Assembly (NCBI GenBank): GCA_013306675.1
Contig: JABLUY010000003.1
Coordinates: 256,896-320,895 of the forward strand
From: Thraustochytrium sp. TN22
Taxonomy: Eukaryota; Sar; Bigyra; Thraustochytrida; Thraustochytriidae
Direction of reading: 5' to 3'
DNA length: 64,000 nucleotides
Shown here: one piece after another, positions 56,341-64,000 of the stretch
Layout of the letters: every line of letters begins with the position of its first letter
Position numbering within the stretch: the stretch's first letter is position 1
The notes under the pieces: generated by a model
What the model saw: the letters and a program-made list of their open reading frames with translations, nothing else
Told to the model about the DNA's origin: nothing
Database searches by the model: none
Made by a program: the position numbers and the translations under genes

Positions 56341-58602
56341 ATGACGAGCGATGGTGTGGGAGGCGCGAGGAGGGAGGGGAGTGGCATGCAGAGTGCGGCA
56401 GACAGCAAACCCAAGCGGAGAACGGCGAGCGGGCGGGCGGGAGGGAGGATGGGCGCAAGCCTCGCGCGCTGGGCGCCCGGCGGCGGGGGAGCGGCGTGGC
56501 GAAGGGAGCTGGAGGAGAAGCGCCGACGCCAGGCACGGATGCGGGAGGAGATACAGGAGCTGCGACGGCGCACGGACGAGGAGCGCCGACGCCAGGCACG
56601 GATGCGGGAGGAGATACAGGAGCTGCAACGGCGCACGGACGAGGAGCGCCGACGCCAGGCACGGGCGCGCGAGAGACTGCTCGCGCTCGAGGGTCCTCTG
56701 TGGCCTCAGCTTGCGCAGCCGCCGTTTGCCAGTGTCCTGGGCGGCGAGCAGGCCAACTACTCTCGCATCCCGGCCGTGCGCGACCGGTCCGACTACGACA
56801 TCTGCATCTTCCCGACGGCAGTCGTCAATTGGACGTCCTTTGACAAGGACGTTGGCCTCTACTTCGACCGCACCGGCACTGAGGTGATGGCTACCTTCCC
56901 GTGGCGCACGCAAGAATCACTTTATGCGGGCCGCGGGAAGGCCGGCCTCCAGGCCGATCTTGTGCGGTTGGTCTTTAACGGCCTCCTTTTTTACACCCAA
57001 AGCGTGACCACCAACGCCGACATCCGGGGCAGGGTCGATTTGTATTATGAGGAGACCAACCGACTCGGCGGCCGCGTGAACTTGGTGTGGCTTAAGACGA
57101 CCGTTCAGGCGGAGCGCGACGTGTGGGGCGGGACCCAGCAGGGGATGCTCCGCACACTGGCGACGTCGAGGGTGGCCCGGGTGACGGGTACCGAGCTCAG
57201 CATCGCGGTCGTCCTTCACGAGCACAAGGCCGCGACCGCGTTTCCCTACAAGTTGGTCGAGACTGAAAACGGCGACGGCGATCAGCAAGCGTCCTCGTCC
57301 ACACGCCGGCGCAGCCAGGACAGCCAGCGCAGCCAGCAGAGCACCGGCGACCGCAACAACGTGCGCCTCGATCCGGTCGACGACATCGTCGGGCTTTGGG
57401 AAACGTTCGAGTCGGGCAACTGCGATATCCGGTCCGTGGCGCCCATGCTCCAGATCTACACCTACATGGTGCACGCTGCGATCAAGTACGGCGTCCTCTC
57501 GACGACGGCCTACACGTGGTTTCTCAAGCGCGACGAGGACGGGACGCTCTTCGTGAGCCCGCGCATCGGTGCGCTTGATCAAGGCAACGACTCTCTGCGC
57601 CGGGCGTACTTTACGACGCTCATGACTGCGCTCAGCGACCAAAATGCCAACGGTTTGGGCATCAGTAGCAATGGCGCGCTCTACAAGGCGATGAAAGCAA
57701 AAGGTGGTGACCAGGCCAGCTTTGCGGACGCCTTGGCCGGGAAAAGAAGGGTAAAGGAGAGTCATTCCGCCATGACCAGGTCCTTTCACCGGTTCTGCCA
57801 GCGACTGGACCAGGAAGAGTCGTCCTCCCGAGAGATGACGACGGCGACAGCAGGCCGCAGTGCTGGTACCGGCGCCAGCAGTAGCAGCAGCGGCAGCGGC
57901 AGTAGCAGCAGCGGCAGTGGCAGCAGTGAGGCTCTCAAGGCCCTGCGTGAGATGCTGCCGCTCAGTGCGGCGGACTTTTGCATGCCGCTGCCCATGGAAC
58001 CTGGCGTGGAGTGCATCTCACGCTCGCCCCGCACCATCATCGATCGAGCGGATGGCGGCGAGGATGGCATGTCGCTGGTGGTGAAGAAGTGGATCGCGCG
58101 CATTCTTCCGGACGACCCGGACGAGAACAAGGGCGCGGACATCGGCCTGGCCACCGAGACGGCCATGTACACCCACCTGCGCGACCTGCAGGGCTTCGCC
58201 ATCCCGTTCCTCGTCTTCGCCGGGTCGTGGGCCTGCAACAGCCACGTCCTGGCCACCTCGGACGAGGGCGACTCGCTCGATGTGCTGTTGGCCAAAGCCG
58301 ACAAGGCAGGCGACGCTGGCGCCAAGGTGCACATTTTCGAGAGCGCGTTCGATGGCGCAAAGGCTGCGCTGGGCAAGGTGCACGCCGCGGGCGTGCTTCA
58401 CGGTGACCTCGAGCTGCGCAACATTGTACTGCACCCGCGGCGCGGCGTCAAGCTGATCGATTTCGAGTTCGCGACCAAGACGACGGACAAGGCCATGTTT
58501 GAGGCCGAGATGGCGACGCTGCACGCCCTCTTTGGCCGGAGTGCGCCCAAGCACCATTCGCGTGGCAGCCGGAAGCGCCGGCGCCTCGGGAGCATGCCGT
58601 GA
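56341..58602 (+). CDS. kinase-like protein fused to an uncharacterised N-terminal/central region
   Basis: This encodes 753 residues. After an Arg/Gly-rich head, residues 60-120 form a charged coiled coil made from a 21-residue unit (RRRQARMREEIQELRRRTDE) repeated. The central part (about 130-470) includes SDYDICIFPTAVVNWTSFD, DLVRLVFNGLLFYTQSVTTN and APMLQIYTYMVHAAIKYGVL with TWFLKR, a layout that resembles restriction-nuclease-like plus kinase fusions of eukaryotes such as FunK1 or Crinkler-type proteins. A Ser/Gly-rich linker (about 505-525) precedes a C-terminal kinase-like domain: VVKKWIARIL as a possible lysine motif, VLHGDLELRNIVLHP (HGD 687-689, Asn694) as the catalytic loop, and KLIDFEFA (DFE 707-709) in place of DFG. 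The end is a basic tail (RGSRKRRRLG). Function unknown; the kinase-like call is solid, the nuclease-like suggestion is weak. Confidence 0.7.
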   Translation: MTSDGVGGARREGSGMQSAADSKPKRRTASGRAGGRMGASLARWAPGGGGAAWRRELEEKRRRQARMREEIQELRRRTDEERRRQARMREEIQELQRRTDEERRRQARARERLLALEGPLWPQLAQPPFASVLGGEQANYSRIPAVRDRSDYDICIFPTAVVNWTSFDKDVGLYFDRTGTEVMATFPWRTQESLYAGRGKAGLQADLVRLVFNGLLFYTQSVTTNADIRGRVDLYYEETNRLGGRVNLVWLKTTVQAERDVWGGTQQGMLRTLATSRVARVTGTELSIAVVLHEHKAATAFPYKLVETENGDGDQQASSSTRRRSQDSQRSQQSTGDRNNVRLDPVDDIVGLWETFESGNCDIRSVAPMLQIYTYMVHAAIKYGVLSTTAYTWFLKRDEDGTLFVSPRIGALDQGNDSLRRAYFTTLMTALSDQNANGLGISSNGALYKAMKAKGGDQASFADALAGKRRVKESHSAMTRSFHRFCQRLDQEESSSREMTTATAGRSAGTGASSSSSGSGSSSSGSGSSEALKALREMLPLSAADFCMPLPMEPGVECISRSPRTIIDRADGGEDGMSLVVKKWIARILPDDPDENKGADIGLATETAMYTHLRDLQGFAIPFLVFAGSWACNSHVLATSDEGDSLDVLLAKADKAGDAGAKVHIFESAFDGAKAALGKVHAAGVLHGDLELRNIVLHPRRGVKLIDFEFATKTTDKAMFEAEMATLHALFGRSAPKHHSRGSRKRRRLGSMP
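56521..56664 (+). repeat. 63-bp coding tandem repeat inside the kinase-like gene
   Basis: Two almost identical 63-base units (56521-56583 and 56584-56646) and the first 18 bases of a third encode the repeating 21-residue coiled-coil unit. The unit is a multiple of three, so copy number can change without breaking frame. The near-perfect nucleotide identity indicates recent duplication. Confidence 0.92.
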
Positions 58603-58655
58603 CGCCGCTTGACACGTACTTGTGAATCCTCACTGGTGTGACTTCACTCACGTCA

Positions 58656-59100
58656 TCACTTCGACTTCTTCGCCAGCGCCACGGTCAAGCTCATCTCGTC
58701 AAGCGAGAGCACGGGCTGGAAGCCCTGGAGGAGGATGAGAAATCTCCGGGTCCTCTGGCCCAGGGCAGGAACGCCCTTCTCACGGTCCCCAGGAACTTGG
58801 GCTCGACCTTCACGCGAATGATGAAGCTGTCCTCGGCGAGCGCCTTGCGCAGCGAGGCGTCGCGCAGCTGCAGAAACATCTTGCACTGCGCCTGGTAGAG
58901 GTACTCAGGGAACGGGTTGCTGGTCGGGTTGGAGAGCGGCGCGCGGCCCTCGAAAATTTCACGTGCAGCCCGTCGCAGCGATCTTCGAGTTGGAAAAAGG
59001 CAGACCACTTGGTCACCAACTCGCCGCCCGGAGCGGGAACGACTGACCCTGCGTCGCGCCAGCCGTGAAGGACTTGGCCGCGCCTTTCAGCTGAGCGTTG
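58656..59100 (-). pseudogene. frameshifted remnant of an unidentified host gene
   Basis: Protein-like segments with strong codon bias appear in three successive frames on the minus strand: WSAFFQLEDRCDGLHVKF, then NPFPEYLYQAQCKMFLQLRD with FIIRVKVEPKFLG, then REKGVPALGQRTRRFLILLQ with GFQPVLSLDEMSLTVALAKK and a stop at 58656. The frame changes coincide with a TTTT run (about 58956) and a GGGG run (about 58800), each consistent with loss of one base. Alternatively the second change is a 59-base GTGAGA...CAG intron, which also splices in frame (FLGT to GFQPV). The upstream limit near 59100 is approximate and no start codon is clear. The family is not recognised. Either a decaying gene or homopolymer sequencing errors in a real one. 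Confidence 0.45.
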
Positions 59101-60156
59101 ACGAAAGCTTGTACGAGCCAGGCCAACCCACCGTGACAGCCAGCTCAGCTCAGCTCAGCCTGAGCGCCGCCCAGCTCCGAGTCGGCAGCAGCTAGTTGCG
59201 CAGGCAGCCGGTCCCTTTCGATCCGCGCTCTTCTACTCATAACTACTGTTACGACTCGGACCAGCTGGTCGAGTTGTCCTCGAGTTCGGGTCCCGCCCAC
59301 CATCCACCGGGGGCCGGTCCCGCGTAGGGCCAGTCCGGCTGTCGTCACTGGAAGCTGCCTTCACCTTCACGCGGCCACGTTGAAGAAGGGACAGCAGTCA
59401 GCCGCTGGCGGCCTGCCAGGCTGCCTGGCAGCCTGGGGCCCCGGACTCCAGGCCGGCCCCGGCGGGCAGCAGGCCCAGCCAGCCAGCCGCCTGCCTGCCC
59501 GGGCCGCACAGCCAGGCCGGGGTCCTCGCCCTTGTCTGGTCCGTCGCTGACGCCGGGCCGCCGCCGCTGACGCCAGCATCATCACCACCATCGCGCCGGC
59601 CTTCGCGCCGGCCTCCGCGCCGTGCCTCGCGTTGTCCGCGGCGGCGCCCCGCAAGCAGGCTCGGCGAACTACGCCTCCCTCAGGCTGCCCTGCCCGCCCT
59701 TGGCCTGCACGCGCCGCGCCGTGGTCGGCCACGCGCTTTCCGAGCCACGGCGCTGCGCTGCGCTGCGCGGCGCGGCGCGGCGCGGCGCTGCGCGGCGCGG
59801 GCGCGGCGCGGCGCGGCGCTGCGCGCCGGCGCGCGGCGCGGCGCGGCGCTGCAGGGCCGCGCAGCCGCGCAGCGCGGCCCTGCGCAGGCCGGCCCGCCGC
59901 CTGGCCCGGGGCGGCCGTGCCATGCGCCGGCGGCGCGCATCCTGCGGCACGGGCTGGCCGGCGCGGATCGAGTGCGGCGGCCGGCGGGCGCGCGCTGGCG
60001 CAGCCTCCGCTCCGGCGGCCGATGGACACCGCGCACCCGGCCTCGCCCACCTCCAAAAGCCCGCGACGGCTCGCGGCGCCGGCCGGCCGCGCGGCTGGAG
60101 AGCAGACCTCGAAGGCGAGCGGAGCGACAATTTGAAATTGGAGCGCCACCGGCAGC
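59101..60156. other. spacer with GCGGC array upstream of the patatin gene
   Basis: A CAGCTCAGCTCAGC run (59141-59160), a CCAGGCTGCCTGGCAGCCTG inverted cluster at 59416-59436 and a long GCGCGGCGCGG-type array (about 59763-59860) stand out. CAATTTGAAATTG at 60129-60141 lies 16 bases before the patatin start and may belong to its core promoter or 5' UTR. No gene is supported here. Confidence 0.45.
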
Positions 60157-61413
60157 ATGGACAAGGCGGCGGCGGAGCAGGACTCCATCGCGCCCGCGGA
60201 GGCGCCCGTCGTGGCGGACAGCGTGCAGGTGAGCATCGCGGGCGCCGCAGCGATTAAAGGCGCGGAGGGAAATACCCCGGAGTCGCCCTCGACGTCGGCG
60301 ACGCCGGGGGCGAGGCCCGTGCGGCGCGTGCTGGCGCTCGACGGCGGCGGCGTCAAGGGGTGCTGCGCGGTGTATTTCCTCTCGAAGCTGGAGGAGGAGC
60401 TCAGGAAGCGCTTCGGGAAGCAGGCGCCCAGCGTGCGCGACGCCTTCGACCTTTTCGCAGGGACGAGCACCGGCGGCCTTGCCGTGGCGGGGATCGTGTA
60501 CGCAGACCACAAGCCGAAGGATCTCCTGAAGAACTTCTACAACACAGAGGCGTGCGAGAGGATTTTCAGCAAGCGCGACTTTTGGAGCGAGCTCGCGGGC
60601 CGGCTCGCGTTCAAGAGCCTGCCTCTGTACGACGGCATCGGGAAGCGCGCGCTCATCGACAGTGAGTTCGGGGGGCTCGACATGAGCCAGACATCGGGCA
60701 AGGACAAGCAACTCAAGGAGAAGCACGTCGTCATCACTGGCTATAACGTGGACCTGCGCGACGCGGTACTTTTCAAGTCGTACGACGACGACACGGACCA
60801 GCCGTTCGCTGTTGGCGTCAAGGGCAAGAGCAAGACCAGCTTGTACCCGGCCAAGCCCAGCAAGAACATGATTGGCCCGTATGTGGCCAAGGATTGGGCG
60901 CTGTGCGACGTGGTGGACATCACCTCGGCGGCGCCGACCTATTTCCCGCTGGTGAGGCCGTCCAAGAGCGCTTCCAAGGACCACCGCTACGTGGACGGCG
61001 GGGTCTTCGCCAATGACCCGGCTGCGGCGGCCTACGCGGAGGCCATCAGCCTGTATGGGCAGGACGCCGATATTCGCGTGCTCTCGCTGGGCACTGGCAC
61101 GCTTGACCCGAACAAGAATTTCAAGGACGGGATCTCGGACGAGGGCGGCCCGCTGAGCTGGATCAAGAACGGCAGGATCGTCAGTTTGCTGTACAACGGC
61201 CAGCACCGCTTCACCACTGAGGTCATGGAGGTCTTCGCTGACGCGATGAGCCACAAGTACGTGCGCGTCAACGGTGACATCGCGAACGACAAGATGGACG
61301 ACGTGTCGGACGCTCACATTCAAGAGCTCATGAGTCACGGCGAGGAATGGTGGAAAGCGCACGGCGCCGAGGTCATGGACTACCTCTTTCCCGCTGGCGA
61401 CGTCCTTGTCTAG
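60157..61413 (+). CDS. patatin-like phospholipase
   Basis: This encodes 418 residues. After a 55-residue low-complexity head come the family motifs: oxyanion hole DGGGVKG (62-68), nucleophile elbow GTSTGG with Ser104 (102-107), and the catalytic Asp in YVDGGVFANDPA (Asp280, DGG). SAAPTYFPL precedes the last motif as usual. Patatins are Ser-Asp dyad lipid acyl hydrolases that release fatty acids from phospholipids or galactolipids. No signal peptide or membrane span is seen, so it is probably cytosolic or peripheral. The start is the first ATG after the AT-rich CAATTTGAAATTG segment, in GGCAGCATGGAC context. Substrate is unknown. Confidence 0.9.
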   Translation: MDKAAAEQDSIAPAEAPVVADSVQVSIAGAAAIKGAEGNTPESPSTSATPGARPVRRVLALDGGGVKGCCAVYFLSKLEEELRKRFGKQAPSVRDAFDLFAGTSTGGLAVAGIVYADHKPKDLLKNFYNTEACERIFSKRDFWSELAGRLAFKSLPLYDGIGKRALIDSEFGGLDMSQTSGKDKQLKEKHVVITGYNVDLRDAVLFKSYDDDTDQPFAVGVKGKSKTSLYPAKPSKNMIGPYVAKDWALCDVVDITSAAPTYFPLVRPSKSASKDHRYVDGGVFANDPAAAAYAEAISLYGQDADIRVLSLGTGTLDPNKNFKDGISDEGGPLSWIKNGRIVSLLYNGQHRFTTEVMEVFADAMSHKYVRVNGDIANDKMDDVSDAHIQELMSHGEEWWKAHGAEVMDYLFPAGDVLV

Positions 61414-62437
61414 GGGCCTTCGTAGTTTTCAGATGGCTCACTCACTCACATCAGTGGCGAGTGAGCCGCACAACCCATGTTCCATCAAACTTTCGCTGAA
61501 GTTGAGGCGCGACGGAAGTTGAGGCGCGACGAGGCCTGGCCTGGCCGCTCCGCGCCAAGGCCGTGCCGCGCCGAGGCCGCCAATCAAAAGAGGCCAATGG
61601 CTGTGCTATGTCTTGCATGCTCCTGTGGTCGCATTTTCTCGTCTCACTCCGAGTCATCTTCAAGTTCCGCCCACGGGTGGCCGGCCGCGTGCACTTCGGA
61701 AAAGCCCCACCGGACGTCCTCTTGAGCGGCTGGCTGCGAGCGCAGCGCCCTCGCTCGGCCTCGGCGCGTGGTCGCCGCATCATCGGCGTGGCACGGTGGC
61801 ACTGCAGTAGGCGAGCGAGCTGGGCGCCACCAGCCAGTCACAGTCCGAGTCAGTCACTGGCTGGCGTTGGGACGTGTCATAGCGCGAGAGCCGAGACCGG
61901 CCGTACAGCGGCGCTGCCGCGTCGCACACGCCGCCACGCCAGCCAGCTCCCTCGCGGTCTCGCCCATGGCCAGACTCCCGCACACCTGCGGTCCTGCACG
62001 CACACGCACTGCACGAGACTGCGCGCTTCACGCTGACCTCTTGACCTCACCCGACCTCTCATTCGTCATGGGTGGTGACGCAGACCACACAAACAAAGTG
62101 CCGAAAGCAAATGCAAAGCAAAGCAAAGCAAAGCAAGGCAAAGCAAAGCAAAGCAAAGCGGGCGAGCGACAAGGTGCTTCCGCTGCCGCTTGTGGCACAG
62201 AGGCAGAGACTCGCCAGTGGCACTGGCGAACCTTGACCAGCCAGCCAGCCAGCCCAGAGCCTCTCCGAGCCTTCTGACAAGTTGCGATCTCTCACCTCGC
62301 CGCCACTGGTGGTGTCGCGCACCGCTGGAAAGCAGCCGTGAGTCAGCCTCCGGCCGGCAAACCTGTTCGGGAGGCCGGCGCGAGCAGCGACAGGCAGGCG
62401 ATCGGGCAAGCAAGCAAGCAAGCACAACCAGGCAAGC
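61414..62437. other. spacer downstream of the patatin gene
   Basis: A duplicated GAAGTTGAGGCGCGACG word occurs at 61498-61531. Otherwise the 1-kb stretch has only Ser/Arg/Pro-rich chance frames and the AAAGC microsatellite listed separately. No conserved protein, RNA gene or mobile element is recognised. Confidence 0.45.
62115..62159. repeat. (AAAGC)n microsatellite, about nine units
   Basis: Nine pentamers with one variant unit (AAGGC), preceded by a similar GAAAGCAAATGC. It lies about 280 bases upstream of the possible small gene at 62438. Confidence 0.92.
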
Positions 62438-62683
62438 ATGCTGTCCTCGTCGTTGCCGGCCAGGCCAACGGGCATCATCATGCCGCAGCTGCGCGCGTGG
62501 GACAGCCGCTGCTCGCCGTCAACGCTCACGTCCTGGAGCGCGAGCACTGTTGAGGTGGACGACGTGGAGGCAGAGCTCGTGGAGATGGGGCTCGACATCG
62601 ACGTCTTCATGGAGGACGTTGAGGTGCCAGCGCGCCCAGGCAACCCGCTGGCGCGCCTCCTGCAGGAGCACGCAAGCCCATGA
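62438..62683 (+). CDS. possible small acidic protein, low confidence
   Basis: This encodes 81 residues. The first half (MLSSSLPARPTGIIMPQLRA) is unremarkable. The second half (VEVDDVEAELVEMGLDIDVF then MEDVEVPARPGNPLARLLQE) is acidic, helical and G/C-biased at third positions, so part of a real gene is plausible. The true start may be upstream or in another exon. It is not recognised, and no neighbour explains it. Confidence 0.35.
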   Translation: MLSSSLPARPTGIIMPQLRAWDSRCSPSTLTSWSASTVEVDDVEAELVEMGLDIDVFMEDVEVPARPGNPLARLLQEHASP

Positions 62684-63298
62684 CGACATGCGTTCCAGCT
62701 AGCTAGCTAGCTAAGCTCGATGCACGGAGCCGACCAAGTGGTCGGCTGCAGCCGCTGCTTCTCGGTGCTTGGAGCACTTGAGAGGAACGGCGCGAGCAAG
62801 GCAAGCGGCGCCTCCATTCTTCACACTATATAAGTTAGACGCCCATTCCGACACGCTGGTAGAAGCAACGAAGGTTTTTGGTTTTTGGTTTTTGACTTTG
62901 CGCTCGAAGGCTTGATCGAAACGAAACGAAACCAAACCAAACATGCGACAAAAGCTTGCTTCATGTTGTTGGAATGTGCTATGTGAATGTGTGTGTGTGG
63001 CAGGGCAAATCTGTAGGTTTCTCTCTCCTCAGTCTCGTCTTGGTCTCGTCTCAACTTGACTCGTCTTGTGTCCGCGTCTTGCCTCGCCTCATTCTAGCCG
63101 GCGTGCTCGCACGACCTCCTCTCTGGCGTTCGAAGCTCACCAACGCCCTCACGAGAGTCCGCCGCGTCGAGTCCTTGTCCCGACTCGACTCGAAGTTCGC
63201 CGCGTCGAGTCCTTGTCCCGACTCGACTCGACGTTGAGTCAACTCGCCCCACCAACCTCGCGCCTTGCATCGCCTCGCTCGAGCACTCACCCTCGCGA
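62684..63298. other. spacer with CTAG run, GAAAC and 38-bp repeats
   Basis: A GCTAGCTAGCTAGCTAAG run (62699-62715) and a TTTTTGGTTTTTGGTTTTTG run (62876-62896) are visible. GAAACGAAACGAAACCAAACC follows at about 62918-62938. Composition is unusually A/T-rich here for the window (62810-63000). The 38-bp duplication near 63160 is listed separately. The region should contain the 3' UTR of the gene ending at 63299. Confidence 0.5.
63160..63235. repeat. 38-bp direct tandem duplication
   Basis: CGCCGCGTCGAGTCCTTGTC and the following 18 bases occur at 63160-63197 and again at 63198-63235 with one mismatch. The unit ends in CGACTCGACTCGA, itself a short tandem. It lies just downstream of the minus-strand gene at the right edge. 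Confidence 0.93.
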
Positions 63299-64000
63299 TC
63301 AAGGATGCGACGCGATGCCATTGTTGGCGATGGACTCGAGGTAACGCTGGCGTTGGTGGACCTGCAGGGCAACCTGGGCACGGGCCTTTTCGACCTCGGC
63401 CTGGATGACGTCCACAGAGAGAGGGGGCGGCTGCGCACGCGGCGGCTGCTCGCGCTCCGCACCAGGGGCCCGCTGCTGCGGGTCCTTGCGGTTTGGATGC
63501 ATGGAGTTGTACTCCTCGAGCGCAATACCGGCGAGCGCGGACAGCACGCCCAGCATCGCCTCGGCCTGGCTCGCCTGATCGGCCTCATCCTGCTGCTGTT
63601 GCTGAGCCTGTTGCTGTGCCTGCGCCTTGGCCGCCTTCTTCTTGCTCGACTTGGACTTGGACTTGGTCGTCGAGGTCGCCTGCGCCGCGGCAGCGTCCGC
63701 CGGTGTCGGCGCAGCGGCGTCCACAGAAGGTGCAGAGGAGGAGGAGGAGGAGGAAGAAGAAGACGCAGACGCAGAAGTCGGTGGTGCTGCAGCGTCCGCC
63801 GGCGCCGACCCGTCCTGAGACTGCTGGCGCTTGACGGTGGCCTTGCGGCCGAGCTTGGGCTGGCCATCGGCCTCCTCGTCGCCGACGGCAGGCGCGGAGC
63901 TGGCACGCGCAAGCGCGCGGTCAGACGCCTTGAGCCCCTTGGGGTGCAGCTGCTCCAGGAGCGTGAGCGAAGGCGACGTGGACTGAGGCGGTGAAGGGAC
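63299..64000 (-). CDS. C-terminal part of an unidentified low-complexity protein, runs off the window
   Basis: The frame is open from the right edge to the stop at 63299, giving at least 233 residues without a start, so the gene begins beyond base 64000. The visible part has LTLLEQLHPKGLKASDRALA, a poly-Ser tract, SKSKSSKKKAAKAQ, a Gln-rich run (AQQQAQQQQQDEADQ) and a better-conserved-looking end: AMLGVLSALAGIALEEYNSM and IQAEVEKARAQVALQVHQRQ. Third positions are mostly G or C. A basic/Ser/Gln composition suggests a nuclear or RNA-associated protein, but no domain is recognised. Confidence 0.6.
   Translation of the reverse strand, partial: VPSPPQSTSPSLTLLEQLHPKGLKASDRALARASSAPAVGDEEADGQPKLGRKATVKRQQSQDGSAPADAAAPPTSASASSSSSSSSSSAPSVDAAAPTPADAAAAQATSTTKSKSKSSKKKAAKAQAQQQAQQQQQDEADQASQAEAMLGVLSALAGIALEEYNSMHPNRKDPQQRAPGAEREQPPRAQPPPLSVDVIQAEVEKARAQVALQVHQRQRYLESIANNGIASHP

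Noticed and set aside
1-64000. LTR, retrovirus-like or Polinton-type elements
   Set aside because: No reverse transcriptase, integrase, capsid or protein-primed polymerase motif and no long terminal direct repeats were seen; the only mobile element found is the TTAA-flanked DNA transposon.

Overview
The window looks like nuclear DNA from a GC-rich, gene-dense protist. The best guess is a labyrinthulomycete (thraustochytrid) stramenopile. The basis is very high G/C at third codon positions in nearly all genes, almost intron-free coding regions with a few short GT-AG introns (donors of GTACGT type), a large number of eukaryotic housekeeping proteins (RPL12, TFIIF-alpha, TAPT1, HID1, NDOR1, PDI), and lipid genes. 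No marker was searched, so the clade is inference. About 29 protein genes fit in 64 kb on both strands with no operon logic. No tRNA, rRNA or CRISPR array was recognised, and no retrovirus-like or LTR element was seen.

Layout. 1-5.1 kb: two small unidentified minus-strand genes, then a large 3-hydroxyacyl-CoA dehydratase (HACD/PTPLA) fused to an uncharacterised C-terminal half. 5.1-12.8 kb: a repeat-rich spacer, a dynamin-family GTPase, a PWI/Ser-rich splicing-factor-like protein, a small membrane protein, an Alba/Rpp20-like protein, and two unidentified genes, one with atypical codon use. 13.3-21.2 kb: protein disulfide isomerase, NDOR1/Tah18 diflavin reductase, a FAAH-type amidase and a Qc-like SNARE. 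21.28-25.69 kb: an apparently whole DNA transposon flanked by TTAA, with imperfect terminal inverted repeats and one 1179-residue DDE-type transposase. 25.9-29.5 kb: TFIIF-alpha and a three-exon single-bromodomain/NET (BET-like) protein. 29.5-32.7 kb: a long gene-poor stretch with simple repeats. 32.7-46.8 kb: TAPT1, a multi-BRCT protein, GEP4-type phosphatidylglycerophosphatase, a two-part glycosyltransferase, HID1 and an unidentified coiled-coil protein. 46.8-55.6 kb: an ER-type membrane propeller protein, an ALDH10 aldehyde dehydrogenase, RPL12 with a tiny first exon, and a Na+/Ca2+(K+) exchanger. 56.3-64 kb: a kinase-like fusion protein with an internal 63-bp repeat, a frameshifted gene remnant, a patatin phospholipase, a possible small gene, and the 3' part of a gene running off the right edge.

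The genes are mostly independent housekeeping functions. Loose themes are membrane lipid metabolism (HACD fusion, amidase, GEP4, patatin), secretory trafficking (SNARE, HID1, TAPT1, PDI, glycosyltransferase) and nuclear gene expression (PWI protein, TFIIF-alpha, BET-like protein, Rpp20-like). The most unusual items are the HACD fusion, the intact TTAA-flanked transposon, and the kinase-like fusion with an uncharacterised front half. Simple repeats (CTCG, CTAG, GCGGC and others) and a recurring AACTTGAA-type motif fill many spacers.
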